Numbered from the stretch's first letter, positions 50,691 to 59,880 are shown. The stretch is 64,000 bases of DNA from JACDAV01 sp964626755 (GCA_964626755.1 CAZVGO010000049.1:57955-121954); one strand, 5' to 3'. Notes: generated by a model not told the origin, from the letters alone. Numbers and translations: made by a program.

Positions 50691-51895
50691 GTGGCGGCCG
50701 GGCGGCGCTCGCCCGGAAACACGAACATGGCGAGGCCGGCGCAGACGGCCGCAACGGCGATGACGAGCACTCCGGCGTGGATATCGACCTCTTCCCACAG
50801 GTTCGCCGCGGCGTTCGCGCCAATGACGATCCCGAGCGTCGACAGCGCGCTGATCGTTCCGAACACCCGGCCGCCCCGGACGCCGCCGGTCGCGTTGACG
50901 AGGAGCGCGTACCAGGCTGCCTCGAAGCCGGCGACGCCGCCCCCGCCGGCGATCGCCGCCGCATAGATGACGGGCAGCGGTGCGCCGGCGACGAGGACGA
51001 GCGCGAAGATGACGATCGGGACGCAGGCGAGGATCGCGATCGGCCGGCGGCCGCGCTGGTCGGCGAGGTGGCCGAGCCACGGGCCCACGACGATGCTCCC
51101 GACCCCGAACAGTGCGAACACGATGCCAATTTCCGTCCTCGACCAGGCCAGGACATCCGTGGCGAACGGCGCATAGGTCGTGACGAACGCCCCGAACCCC
51201 GCGAGCAGCGCGACGTTGGCCGCGAGCAGGATGCCCAGCACGCGGCGGTCGAGACGGACGTCGGGCTCCGCGGCCCGGGTTTCGGCTGCGGCCGCGTCAG
51301 CCTTCGGCCTGGGCAGGAACAGCGCCGCGCCGGCAGCGAGCGTGCTGGTCAGCGCGACGAGGATGAAGGGCAGCCGGAGATCCGCGGTGGCGAGGATCCC
51401 GCCGAGTGTCGGCCCGGCTACCGTGCCGGCCGAACCGGCCGCGGACAGGAGCCCGTTGCCGAACGACAGCCTGGCGCGGTCGATGACCTGCGACAGGTAG
51501 AGACGCTCGCTGACGAGCGCGAGGCCGCCTCCGAGTCCGGCGATCGATCGCCACGCGATGAGCGGCAACGCGGCGGTCGCGGTCGCGATGAGCGCATTCG
51601 CGCCGGCATACAGACCCATGCCGACCGGCACGAGGCGGCGCGGCCCGACCCGTTGGGCGATGAATCCCGCGGCCAGCTGGCCCGCGGCATTCGTCAGTGC
51701 GAACGAGCTCGTCAGCAAGCCAAGAACGCGCGGCGACGCGCCGAGCTCCATCGCGTACAGCGGCAACAGCGGCAGCATCACCGCGACTCCGATCTGGGTG
51801 ATGAACGCGATCGTGGCCAGGAGCGCAAGCGACCTGTCCAAGCCGCGTCCGAGCGCGGCAGCGCGCGCCCCAAGAGAGCCGACCAGCCCCGACAT
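50687..51895 (-). CDS. Major facilitator superfamily transporter
   Basis: 402 aa, inner membrane with 12 helices: ALLATIAFITQIGVAVMLPL opens helix 1, and GFIAQRVGPRRLVPVG is the loop 2-3 signature (G-x3-D/Q-R-x-G-R-R type). The second half repeats it in GHLADQRGRRPIAILA. ATG 51895 is the best start (MSGLVGSLGARAAALG); the longer frame is shadow. A TACACT element 10 bases upstream suggests a very short leader. First gene of an operon with FGGY kinase and HAD hydrolase; probably a sugar importer, though drug efflux cannot be excluded. Confidence 0.86.
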   Translation of the reverse strand: MSGLVGSLGARAAALGRGLDRSLALLATIAFITQIGVAVMLPLLPLYAMELGASPRVLGLLTSSFALTNAAGQLAAGFIAQRVGPRRLVPVGMGLYAGANALIATATAALPLIAWRSIAGLGGGLALVSERLYLSQVIDRARLSFGNGLLSAAGSAGTVAGPTLGGILATADLRLPFILVALTSTLAAGAALFLPRPKADAAAAETRAAEPDVRLDRRVLGILLAANVALLAGFGAFVTTYAPFATDVLAWSRTEIGIVFALFGVGSIVVGPWLGHLADQRGRRPIAILACVPIVIFALVLVAGAPLPVIYAAAIAGGGGVAGFEAAWYALLVNATGGVRGGRVFGTISALSTLGIVIGANAAANLWEEVDIHAGVLVIAVAAVCAGLAMFVFPGERRPAAT

Positions 51896-51947
51896 CAGGC
51901 TCGGGAGTGTAGGCGACAGCGGTCTTCCGGCGGCTACGATCTCGGGC

Positions 51948-52163
51948 GTGACGAACCCGACCGACCCGCCCGGGGTCGCCCGCGGACGATCGCCGTGATC
52001 GGGTCGCACAACGCCGGTTCGAACCGGCCGGTTCATCGCCAGCCGGTTGATCGCGCTCGTCGAGCATCCCGCGTCCGAGGGCGACGGAGCCCGGGTCGAC
52101 GTGACGACGCGGCGCCGGATCCGGCCGTCACCGGACCTCGTCGACGAGGGTCGAGGCGGCTGA
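51948..52163 (+). pseudogene. Possible gene remnant with LacI-like C-terminal end
   Basis: GTG 51948 has TACGAT exactly 7 bases upstream, the leaderless pattern seen elsewhere. The frame encodes VTNPTDPPGVARGRSP, meets an in-frame TGA, then continues as TGRFIASRLIALVEHPASEG and on to a stop at 52161-52163. The segment SRLIALVEHPA resembles the end of LacI-type regulators. This may be the decayed relic of a small or internally deleted gene. The match is short, so the call is tentative. Confidence 0.25.
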
Positions 52164-52182
52164 CCCCGGATCTCGCCCGGCG

Positions 52183-52860
52183 CTAGTCCGGGGCGTCGGT
52201 GCCCGCGACCTCCACGCCCTCGATCCTCCCGATCTCCTCCACGGCGCCGACGATGCTCGCCCCGCCCCGGCGCCGGACGTCGAACGCGACCGCGAAGCGC
52301 CGCTTCTCGAGCCGCTCGGTCTGGACGCCCGTGATCTCGAGCCGGTGGGCCGCGAGGATCTTGGACATCTCGCCGATCGCCTCGAGCCGGTCGACCGTCA
52401 CCTGCAGGCGGGCCGACTCACGATCGGCCTGGTGGAGCCGTTCGGCGATCCGGTTGAGCGGCCAGAGGGAGAAGATGATGATGATCGTCCCCGCCCACGC
52501 GACCGGGTACTGGGCGGTGCCGGCGGCCAGGCCCACCGCGGCAGTCGCCCACAGGCTCGCAGCGGTCGTCAGCCCACGGATGGTTGCGCCCTCCTTGAGG
52601 ATCGCGCCAGCGCCGAGGAAGCCGATCCCCGACACGATCTGGGCCGCGATTCGCGACGGATCCAGGCCCGCCTGCCCCGGCGGGCCGAACCCGTAGATCG
52701 ACAGCACGGTGAAGATCGCGGCGCCGAGCGAGACGAGGAGATGTGTCCGCATCCCCGCCGGGTGGCCGTGGATTTCCCGCTCGACCCCGATGAGCGCCCC
52801 GAGCGCGGCCGCGAGGAGGATGCGAAGCGTCAGGTCGAATTGCGCCGCGAGCTCGTTCAT
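52183..52860 (-). CDS. MgtC/SapB-family membrane protein
   Basis: 225 aa, inner membrane. The N-terminal half has four to five helices with the MgtC signature LGALIGVEREIHGHPAGMRT and GIGFLGAGAILKEGATIRGL, then TTAASLWATAAVGLAAG. The C-terminal 80 residues form an ACT-like cytosolic domain (RLQVTVDRLEAIGEMSKILA). Family members modulate Mg2+ stress responses or ATPases. ATG 52860 is the first residue of the family match. Divergent from the PBP gene. Confidence 0.9.
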   Translation of the reverse strand: MNELAAQFDLTLRILLAAALGALIGVEREIHGHPAGMRTHLLVSLGAAIFTVLSIYGFGPPGQAGLDPSRIAAQIVSGIGFLGAGAILKEGATIRGLTTAASLWATAAVGLAAGTAQYPVAWAGTIIIIFSLWPLNRIAERLHQADRESARLQVTVDRLEAIGEMSKILAAHRLEITGVQTERLEKRRFAVAFDVRRRGGASIVGAVEEIGRIEGVEVAGTDAPD

Positions 52861-53006
52861 GGCGGATGAGTGTGCGCTATTCGGCGCGCATCGTGCGGAC
52901 GATGCAACGCTCCCGTAATCGGGCGACGGGGGCGGATGAGCGCTCCTTCTGCCGATATCGGGCATCATCCCCGCGGAGCCGAACCGTCTCCCGAAGCGGA
53001 GTCCGA

Positions 53007-55817
53007 ATGCAGCCCGTCCCCGACCGCGACCCCGAGTACAGCCGCGACTACCGGCGCCTGACCGAACCCTCGGGTCCCACCCGACGGCGCCAGGCGACCG
53101 CCGGCTGGCTGGGGATGATCCTGTTCGCCCTGCTCGCGGCGATCGGCGCCCTCGGAGCCGTCGCAGTGGTCGGCGGCTACCTCACCGTCGCGAGCGGCCT
53201 CGCCCCGGTGACCGAGCTCGAGGACTTCGCGCTCGCCCAGGAGTCGATCGTCTTCGACCGGACAGGCCAGACGGAGCTTGCCCGCTTTGGCGAGTTCAAG
53301 CGCGAGATCGTCACGTTCCAGGATTTACCGCCGGTCCTCGTCGACGCCACGACGGCGGTCGAGGACGGGACCTTCTGGACGAACACCGGGTTCGACCCGG
53401 CGGCGATCGTCGCCGCCGGACTCGACGCGCTCCGAGGCAACCCCCGCGGCGCGTCGACAATCACCCAGCAGCTCGTCCGCCAGCGGCTGCTGGATGACGA
53501 CCTTGTTCAGTCCCGCGGCCGGACGGCCGAGCGGAAGCTCAAGGAGATCATCCAGTCGATCCGACTCACGAAGTTCTACCGCGGCGAGGAGGGCAAGCAG
53601 CGGATCATCGCGGCCTATCTCAACCAGAACTTCTACGGTAACAACAGCTACGGCGTGAAGGCCGCGGCGCTGAGCTACTTCGGCGTCGATCCGAAAGAAC
53701 TGACGCTCGCCCAGGCGGCAATTCTGGCGGCCCTCCCCCAGTCACCGTCCTCGTACGACCTCGTCCGGAACGCCGTGACCGGCCCTGACGGTGAGCTTGT
53801 CGTGCCGCCCGACACGGACATCGTCCAGCGCCGCAACCAGGTGCTCGATCTCATGGCCAGCGGCCGCACTCCGCTGATGGACGAGGCGCGCGACACGCCG
53901 TCCCCGGCCGAATTCGAGCGCGCAAAGCGCGAGCCGGTCGAGCTCGCCCCGCAGGAGGACGAGCCCTGGATCGCGCCCCACTTCGTGTGGGCGGTGCGTG
54001 ACGAGTTGACCACGCTGCTGTGCCCCGAGACCGAAACGTGCAACGCCGTCGAGGAGGGCGGCTTCCGGATCACGACCACGATCGATCTCGACCTCCAGGC
54101 GGTCGCCGAGAAGTGGGTCAAGGCGTCGGCGATCGTCCCGAAGGCGGAAGACCCGGAGGCGGCGGCGATCGCGCTCGGCTTCGAGGGCGTCGAGCGGTGG
54201 ATGACCCGCCTGCGCGACAAGGACCTCAACAACGGCGCCCTCGTCGCGCTCGACTACGAGACCGGTGAGCTCGTCGCTTACGTCGGCTCGGCTGACTACA
54301 ACGCCGAAGCGGGAACGCCCAAGTTCCAGCCGAAGTTCGACGTCGTCGGCGACGGCTGGCGGCAGCCGGGCTCGGCGTTCAAGCCGTTCAACTACCTCAC
54401 GGGGATCGACGACCGCAAGCTCACAGCGGCGTCGATGTTCATGGACGTCGGCACGGACTTCGGCGGAGGCTACACGCCGAATGACGCCGACCGCCTCGAG
54501 CGCGGCCCGGTCCGGGTCAGGAGCGCCCTTCAGTTCTCGCTGAACATCCCGAGCGTCAAGGCAACCGCCGTCAACCGCCCGGAGTACGTATTCAGCCGCT
54601 CGATCGACTTCGGGATGCGCTTCCGGACGGAGACCTCGCTGGCTGGTCTCGCCCTCGGGCTCGGCGTCCAGGAAGTCCGGCCGATCGATCTCGTGACGGC
54701 GTACGGCACGATCGGCAACCTCGGTCGGTACCAGCCCCACACGACGCTCATCAGCGTCGTCGACCCGCGGGGCGAGGAGAAGGTCCCGCCCCGCCCGGAG
54801 GGTGAGCAGGCCGCCAGCCCCGAGGCGGCCTCGATCGTCCTCGACATCCTCGGCGGCAACACGGACCCGAGAGTCAACCCGTTTTGGGGCGATTTCCGGA
54901 TCACCGGGCCCGGCGGTCGCCGGCCCGCCGCGCTCAAGACAGGCACGAACACCGACCTGAAGGACCTCAACGCCTACGGCCTGATCGCGCCGCCCACGGC
55001 GGAGGGTCGGGCGGCCGGGGAGTATGCGTTGGCGGTCGGGGTGTGGAACGGCAACTCGGACAACACGCCCGTATCGACGCCGGACAAGCCAGTGTTCTCG
55101 ATCGACGTGTCGACGTTCGTCTGGCAGGGCTTTCTCAACGAGGCGACGGCCGAATGGGCGATCAACCCGCTGCCGCGCTCGGGGGGCCTGGCGACGGTGG
55201 AGGTCGATCCGTGGACCGGCTTCCTGCCCGCCGCGGGCCAGCCGGCCGTGGGGGAGCTCTTCATCCCGGGCACCGAGCCGACGAGAAGGGTCGGAACTGC
55301 GAATGGGCTCTGTGGAGAGCAGCTCCTCCAGGCGACGGAGTGGGAGACCCGGTTCGACAACTGGCTCGCGGCGAATCGCGACTGGATCAGGCGGGCACAG
55401 CGTGGACCCGGCGTCCGGGGCGGCCCGGACGGCACACGGACGAGCTACTTCTACAACAACGGGTTCAATCCATACGGCCGCTCGTGGGGCCCCCTTCTGC
55501 AGGGCGCCGGGTGCGGAACACCCATCCCGTCGCCGACCTGCTTCCCGGTCCCGACGCCGGACGAGAGCGGCCTCGTACCGTCGTTCGAGCTTCCGACGCC
55601 GCTCGAGTCCGGGGTGCCGGCGGCTGAGCCCTGTCCGACCCCGGTCCCGACCGAATCGCCGACGCCCACGCCCCCCGAGACACCGCCACCCGTGATCGAG
55701 ACGCCACCTCCGGTCGAGACGCCGCCACTTCCGACCCTTGAGATCACACCTCCCCCGTCCCCACCGGTCGAAGCGTCCCCACCTGCTGCCGTGCCGTCGG
55801 GCGCAGCCGCTCCCTGA
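53007..55817 (+). CDS. Class A penicillin-binding protein (transglycosylase/transpeptidase)
   Basis: 936 aa, membrane-anchored by one helix at about 33-60 (GWLGMILFALLAAIGALGAV). GT51 domain: catalytic E119 in AVEDGTFWTNTGFD (the usual His of EDxxFxxHxG is Asn), GNPRGASTITQQLVRQ. Transpeptidase domain: S456-A-F-K (PGSAFKPFNYL), S511-L-N, K644-T-G-T. The last 110 residues are rich in Pro, Thr and Glu and probably span the wall. It polymerises and cross-links peptidoglycan. ATG 53007 follows GCGGAG; the longer frame from 52866 is not family-like. Confidence 0.95.
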   Translation: MQPVPDRDPEYSRDYRRLTEPSGPTRRRQATAGWLGMILFALLAAIGALGAVAVVGGYLTVASGLAPVTELEDFALAQESIVFDRTGQTELARFGEFKREIVTFQDLPPVLVDATTAVEDGTFWTNTGFDPAAIVAAGLDALRGNPRGASTITQQLVRQRLLDDDLVQSRGRTAERKLKEIIQSIRLTKFYRGEEGKQRIIAAYLNQNFYGNNSYGVKAAALSYFGVDPKELTLAQAAILAALPQSPSSYDLVRNAVTGPDGELVVPPDTDIVQRRNQVLDLMASGRTPLMDEARDTPSPAEFERAKREPVELAPQEDEPWIAPHFVWAVRDELTTLLCPETETCNAVEEGGFRITTTIDLDLQAVAEKWVKASAIVPKAEDPEAAAIALGFEGVERWMTRLRDKDLNNGALVALDYETGELVAYVGSADYNAEAGTPKFQPKFDVVGDGWRQPGSAFKPFNYLTGIDDRKLTAASMFMDVGTDFGGGYTPNDADRLERGPVRVRSALQFSLNIPSVKATAVNRPEYVFSRSIDFGMRFRTETSLAGLALGLGVQEVRPIDLVTAYGTIGNLGRYQPHTTLISVVDPRGEEKVPPRPEGEQAASPEAASIVLDILGGNTDPRVNPFWGDFRITGPGGRRPAALKTGTNTDLKDLNAYGLIAPPTAEGRAAGEYALAVGVWNGNSDNTPVSTPDKPVFSIDVSTFVWQGFLNEATAEWAINPLPRSGGLATVEVDPWTGFLPAAGQPAVGELFIPGTEPTRRVGTANGLCGEQLLQATEWETRFDNWLAANRDWIRRAQRGPGVRGGPDGTRTSYFYNNGFNPYGRSWGPLLQGAGCGTPIPSPTCFPVPTPDESGLVPSFELPTPLESGVPAAEPCPTPVPTESPTPTPPETPPPVIETPPPVETPPLPTLEITPPPSPPVEASPPAAVPSGAAAP

Positions 55818-55833
55818 CCGCGGCTCAACAGAG

Positions 55834-55862
55834 AACGGCCGGCGCCCGAGGCGCCGGCCGTT
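55834..55862. terminator. Bidirectional terminator after the PBP gene
   Basis: Perfect 13-bp stem AACGGCCGGCGCC / GGCGCCGGCCGTT with a 3-base loop, between the PBP gene and the convergent 38-residue ORF. It is the strongest hairpin in the window and would serve both strands. Confidence 0.75.
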
Positions 55863-55895
55863 TCGATTCCCCCAGATCCGGTCGCCGGTCCCCGC

Positions 55896-56012
55896 CTACT
55901 TCGGAAGCGGCCCGGGCACGTCGCCGGCAAGTGCGCTGATGACGCTGACGAGCGACCACAACAGCGCAATCGAGCCTGCGGACAGGACAACACGGAACGA
56001 ACGGACGCGCAT
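55896..56012 (-). CDS. 38-residue membrane ORF
   Basis: 38 aa, too short for routine gene calls. On the minus strand ATG 56012 is preceded by GGTGGAGG 6 bases upstream, a near-perfect ribosome site. The peptide MRVRSFRVVLSAGSIALLWS continues LVSVISALAGDVPGPLPK: a positive N-terminus, one helix (about residues 9-29) and a short Pro-rich outside tail. It stops at TAG 55896 just before the shared terminator hairpin. It may be a small membrane regulator; conservation was not tested. Confidence 0.55.
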   Translation of the reverse strand: MRVRSFRVVLSAGSIALLWSLVSVISALAGDVPGPLPK

Positions 56013-56072
56013 CTCGGACCTCCACCAACTCCCGCGCCGTGCCGGGGAGGCACGCGCGCATGGCGGGCATGC

Positions 56073-56078
56073 TAGAGT
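56073..56078 (+). promoter_or_regulatory. -10 element before the first XRE gene
   Basis: TAGAGT followed by 6 bases and GTG 56085; no ribosome site. Confidence 0.4.
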
Positions 56079-56084
56079 TCGGCC

Positions 56085-56408
56085 GTGCGGAAGTCAAGTA
56101 TTGCTAAACAATGGCGTGCAGGAACGGGTACTCCCCTCGCTCTGGCAATCGGGCGCGAGCTCCATCGCCGGCGGACGGCCCGCGGGCTCACCCAGGCGTT
56201 CTTGGGCGAGCCGCTGACGCGCGGATTCGTGTCGGCCGTCGAGCGCGGTCATACCGTCCCGTCGATCGCTGCGCTGGCCTTGCTCACCGATCGGCTCGGG
56301 ACCGGCCTCGACGAGTTTTTTCGGGGGGTCAACGAGCAGATGACAAGGGTGTACACTGCAGCCCATGAGCACCACGACCCGGACCCGACGTCGCGTCGTC
56401 GTCGATGA
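56085..56408 (+). CDS. Small XRE-family helix-turn-helix protein
   Basis: 107 aa, DNA-binding. HTH_3 domain about residues 18-78: LALAIGRELHRRRTARGLTQ, AFLGEPLTRGFVSAVERGHT, VPSIAALALLTDRLG. It has only a short basic tail with no sensor domain. Its last 44 bases overlap the start of the next gene, which has a similar HTH. GTG 56085 is preceded by a leaderless-type -10. It may be a partner or ancestor of the longer regulator. Confidence 0.75.
   Translation: MRKSSIAKQWRAGTGTPLALAIGRELHRRRTARGLTQAFLGEPLTRGFVSAVERGHTVPSIAALALLTDRLGTGLDEFFRGVNEQMTRVYTAAHEHHDPDPTSRRRR
56352..56357 (+). promoter_or_regulatory. -10 element before the XRE-TPR gene
   Basis: TACACT followed by 7 bases and ATG 56365, inside the coding region of the preceding XRE gene. 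Confidence 0.4.
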
Positions 56409-57660
56409 TCGTCCGCTGGCCCACGCGATCGGCCAGCGGCTCCGCCAGGCCCGGTTGGCGGCCGGCCTGACGCAGCAGCAACTCGCCGGCGACCGCTACA
56501 CGAAGGCCTACATCAGCGCCCTCGAGAACGGGATCGCCAAGCCGTCCATGGCGGCCCTCAACTACCTCGCGCCGCGGCTCGGCAAGACGTCATCGGAGAT
56601 CCTGTCGGACCCGAGTGCGGCCTGGGCCCGCCTTGAGGCGGACATCGCCCTCGCCTCCGGCCGTTGGGCCGACGCGCTCGATGGCTATACCGCCTTCCTG
56701 GAGCGTGCCGAAGAGCGAGGCGCCCGCGCGGACCTACTGACCGGAATCGCGGAAGCCCTCTGCCGGCTGGACCGGCCCGCGGAGGCGATCCGTCCCGCGA
56801 CCGAAGCAGCGCGATTATTCGACGACCTGTCTCGGGACGGGGACCGGGCTCGCGCGGAGTACTGGCTCGCCTCGGCGCATCACCAGCAGGACAACCCCGA
56901 CGAGGCGCGTGGGATCCTACGATCGATTCTCGATCGGACCCGGGCCGGCCTCGATCTTGGAGCCGACACCACAACGCGGCTTCTCATCGGACTTGCGATG
57001 GTGGAGTCGCTCCAGGGCCAGCATTCGGCGGCGCTCGCCTACCTCGAAGAGGCACGGTCTGTGGTTGCCGAGCTCGACCTGCGGCGCCGGGGAACGTTTC
57101 TCGCCGCCCTGGCGTCGGCCTACCGAACCGCAGGCGATCTCGAGGCGGCGATCCGGAGCGGGACCCAGGCGCTCGCCCTCCTGCGCGCAGCGGAATCCGA
57201 CCTCGAGGCCGGGCTGGTCGAGAATCAGCTCGCGCTCGCGTATGTTGCCAACGGCAGCATCAAGCGGGCGCGGGACATCGTTCGACATGCACGCGCGGGA
57301 GCCGCCAGCGACGAGCGGCTTATGGCCGGCTTCGCCGACACCGAGGCGGTGATCGAACTCGAGGATGGCAAAGCGGAGCGGGCCCTCGAGTTGGCGGACG
57401 AGGCGATCGGATTGGCCGAGCGGAGTGAGCATCGCAAGGCCCTGCTCGACAGCCTCGTGACCCGTGCGCGAGCCCTCTCGGCGCTCGGGCGCGCCGAGGA
57501 GGCCGCAATGAGCTTCGAGAAGGCGGCCGCGCTCGCCGAGGAATCCGCCCCTGCCTCCCGCCGGCGGCAGATCCTCAGCGCCTGGGCGGACAGCCTCGCG
57601 GCCGTTGGACGGCACGACGAGGCGTATGCCCTCGCCCGGCGCGCCCTCGAAGCCCGCTGA
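56365..57660 (+). CDS. XRE-family regulator with tetratricopeptide repeats
   Basis: 431 aa. N-terminal HTH (LAHAIGQRLRQARLAAGLTQ; QQLAGDRYTKAYISALENGI), then from about residue 90 a series of helical pairs with TPR spacing (RWADALDGYTAFLERAEERG; AAIRSGTQALALLRAAESDL; LVTRARALSALGRAEEAAMS). This plan resembles peptide- or signal-controlled RRNPP-type and other TPR regulators, where the repeats bind the signal. ATG 56365 lies 7 bases after a TACACT -10. It overlaps the small XRE gene by 44 bases in another frame. The target is unknown. Confidence 0.85.
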   Translation: MSTTTRTRRRVVVDDRPLAHAIGQRLRQARLAAGLTQQQLAGDRYTKAYISALENGIAKPSMAALNYLAPRLGKTSSEILSDPSAAWARLEADIALASGRWADALDGYTAFLERAEERGARADLLTGIAEALCRLDRPAEAIRPATEAARLFDDLSRDGDRARAEYWLASAHHQQDNPDEARGILRSILDRTRAGLDLGADTTTRLLIGLAMVESLQGQHSAALAYLEEARSVVAELDLRRRGTFLAALASAYRTAGDLEAAIRSGTQALALLRAAESDLEAGLVENQLALAYVANGSIKRARDIVRHARAGAASDERLMAGFADTEAVIELEDGKAERALELADEAIGLAERSEHRKALLDSLVTRARALSALGRAEEAAMSFEKAAALAEESAPASRRRQILSAWADSLAAVGRHDEAYALARRALEAR

Positions 57661-57680
57661 TCCGGGGGCCTGATCCGGTC

Positions 57681-58262
57681 GTGACGTCCTCAGGCCGGCG
57701 CCTGAACCTATCTCCGATCGGGTTCGACATCGTGCTGTCCCTCAGCCAGACGCCGGACGGGTTGCGCCTCGCCGATCTCGCCCACGTCATGGGCTCACCG
57801 GTGAGCTCGGTCCAGACGGCGCTCCGGGTGCTCGTCGCCAACCACCTCGTCTATCGCGAGGAGGTCGACCCGCCGCTCTACCGGTTGACGCCGGATCACC
57901 CGGCGCGCGACGAGCTCGCCTCGCTGGCAACCGTCCTGCCGGAGCCGGCCCACGCAATCGGCGTCATCCTCCGGGCGAACCCCGTCGTGACATACGCCGC
58001 GGTGGACGGGATGGGGTTCATCGTCGCGGAGCGCGACGGGGCGGCGACCGCGACGCGAGAGGCGCTCGATCGGCACCTCGGGCTCGTCGCCGGGTCGCGG
58101 TCCGAAACCCCCGCCGTCATGCGGGCGAGCGAGGCCGAGCTCGACCGGCTCATGCGCGTGGCCGTGGGCCTCAAGAGCCGGGCGACGAGGGCGCTGACGA
58201 TCAAGGGCCGGCCCCCGGCCAACCGAGGCGAACCCCTGCGAAGGAGCAGGTCCAGCGCGTAG
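57681..58262 (+). CDS. Winged-helix regulator (MarR/IclR-like)
   Basis: 193 aa. N-terminal winged helix: IGFDIVLSLSQTPDGLRLAD, LAHVMGSPVSSVQTALRVLV, ANHLVYREEVDPPLYRLTPD. The middle (VILRANPVVTYAAVDGMGFI) may be a small-ligand or nucleotidyltransferase-like domain; the tail is basic. Such fusions sometimes carry a degenerate nucleotidyltransferase, but key motifs are not visible here. GTG 57681 is 20 bases after the XRE-TPR gene and may be co-transcribed. Confidence 0.7.
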   Translation: MTSSGRRLNLSPIGFDIVLSLSQTPDGLRLADLAHVMGSPVSSVQTALRVLVANHLVYREEVDPPLYRLTPDHPARDELASLATVLPEPAHAIGVILRANPVVTYAAVDGMGFIVAERDGAATATREALDRHLGLVAGSRSETPAVMRASEAELDRLMRVAVGLKSRATRALTIKGRPPANRGEPLRRSRSSA

Positions 58263-58310
58263 CCCGCCTGGGCGGCAAACCACTCGGCCCGGGTGTGCGA
58301 AGCTCCAGTC

Positions 58311-59864
58311 ATGCGCGATGCGATCGCCCGTGAGCGCCGCCACCCGTGGCTCGCCGCATTGGCCGGGGTCGCGGCGGCAGCCGGCGCGCTCGGCGCGTCG
58401 GAGCTCGTCGCTGGGCTCCTGCCCGGCGCCCCATCGCTCGTGCTTTCTGTCGGGGCTGCGGTCATCGACCTCCAGCCGCCGGGCGCCAAGGACTTCGCGG
58501 TCGCGCTGTTCGGAACAAATGACAAGCTCGCTCTCGAGATAGCGGTCGTCGTTGCATCGCTCGTGATCGGAGGCGGCCTCGGGGTTCTCGGGCCGCGCTG
58601 GCCGGCGATCGCCTCCGCGGCGTTCGTCGCTTTCGCGGCGCTCGGTTTTGTCGCCACGCTCGGCGACCCGACCGTCAGCCCGGCGATCGCCGCGGTCGTC
58701 GCCGGGGTGGCCGCGATCGTCGGGGTCCAGGTGCTCCAGCGGCTCCTCGCGATGCTGCCGCGCGGAGTGAGCGATGAACGCGGATCCCCCGTAACGGTCA
58801 ACTGGCGGCGGCGCTCATTCCTGCTCAGCAGCGCGGGACTGGCCGCCGGGGCCGGCATCGCCGGCGTCGCCGGCCGGACGCTCCTGGAGCGGCAACGGCA
58901 GTCCCCTGCCCAGGCGGACGCCCAGTTGCCGCTGCCCGGCGAAGTCGTGACGCTGCCACCCGGCGCGGAGCTGCCCGTGCCCGGCCTCACCCCGCTCGTC
59001 GTCCCGAACGACCAGTTTTATCGGATCGACACCGCGCTCATCGTCCCGAGCGTCGACCTCTCGTCGTGGCGACTCCGAATCCACGGCCTCGTCGAGCGCG
59101 ACACGACGCTCACGTTCGGCGCCCTCGTGGCCCTCGGCACGATCGAGCAGTACGTCACGATCGCGTGCGTCTCCAACGAGGTGGGTGGCGACCTCGTCGG
59201 AAACGCCAAGTGGACGGGCGTCCGGCTCCGTGACGTCCTCGGGCTCGCGGGCGTTCGGCCCGAGGCGACGCAGCTGGTCGGTCGCGCCGTCGATGGCTGG
59301 ACCGCCGGGATGCCGACCGCCTGGGTGATGGACGAGTCGCGCGAGCCGCTCGTCGCCGTCCAGATGAACGACGAGCCCCTTCCGCTCGCCCATGGCTTCC
59401 CGGCCCGGCTGATCGTCCCCGGGTTGTTCGGGTACGTCTCGGCGACGAAGTGGCTCACCGAGCTCCAGCTCACGACGTGGGAGGCGTTCGACGCCTATTG
59501 GGTCCCGCTCGGCTGGGCGAAGGAAGGGCCGATCCTCACCCAGTCGCGGATCGACGTCCCACGCAGCGGGGCGAGGCTGGTAGCCGGCCGGAACGCGATC
59601 GCCGGCGTCGCCTGGGCCCCGGATCGCGGCGTGAGCGCGGTCGAAGTGTCGGTCGACGGAACGTGGCAGGCGGCGACGATCTCGCAGCCGATCTCCGCCG
59701 CGACGTGGGTCCAGTGGCGGCTCGACTGGGACGCGACCGCGGGCGAACACACGCTGGCGGTCCGGGCGACCGACGGCGGCGGCGACGTCCAGACGGACCG
59801 GCGCACGCCGCCCGCCCCGGACGGCGCAAGGGGCCACCACACGATTCGTGTCGACGTCGGCTAG
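58311..59864 (+). CDS. Membrane-bound molybdopterin oxidoreductase (sulfite-oxidase family)
   Basis: 517 aa. N-terminal membrane part with about four helices (HPWLAALAGVAAAAGALGAS; LEIAVVVASLVIGGGLGVLG) followed by an arginine motif RRRSFLLSSAGLAAGAG, so the catalytic domain is probably outside via the Tat route. The SUOX/YedY-type domain has the Mo-ligand cysteine in VTIACVSNEVGGDLVGNAKW and PARLIVPGLFGYVSATKWLT; a C-terminal dimerisation beta domain follows. It would oxidise or reduce a small sulfur or oxygen substrate; sulfite oxidation is not proven. Start ATG 58311. Confidence 0.88.
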   Translation: MRDAIARERRHPWLAALAGVAAAAGALGASELVAGLLPGAPSLVLSVGAAVIDLQPPGAKDFAVALFGTNDKLALEIAVVVASLVIGGGLGVLGPRWPAIASAAFVAFAALGFVATLGDPTVSPAIAAVVAGVAAIVGVQVLQRLLAMLPRGVSDERGSPVTVNWRRRSFLLSSAGLAAGAGIAGVAGRTLLERQRQSPAQADAQLPLPGEVVTLPPGAELPVPGLTPLVVPNDQFYRIDTALIVPSVDLSSWRLRIHGLVERDTTLTFGALVALGTIEQYVTIACVSNEVGGDLVGNAKWTGVRLRDVLGLAGVRPEATQLVGRAVDGWTAGMPTAWVMDESREPLVAVQMNDEPLPLAHGFPARLIVPGLFGYVSATKWLTELQLTTWEAFDAYWVPLGWAKEGPILTQSRIDVPRSGARLVAGRNAIAGVAWAPDRGVSAVEVSVDGTWQAATISQPISAATWVQWRLDWDATAGEHTLAVRATDGGGDVQTDRRTPPAPDGARGHHTIRVDVG

Positions 59865-59880
59865 CCGCGACGTTTCCGCG

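Noticed and set aside
52005..52035. GGTTCGAACC resembling a tRNA T-loop
   Set aside because: It is a simple palindrome; no acceptor stem, anticodon arm or CCA end can be folded around it.
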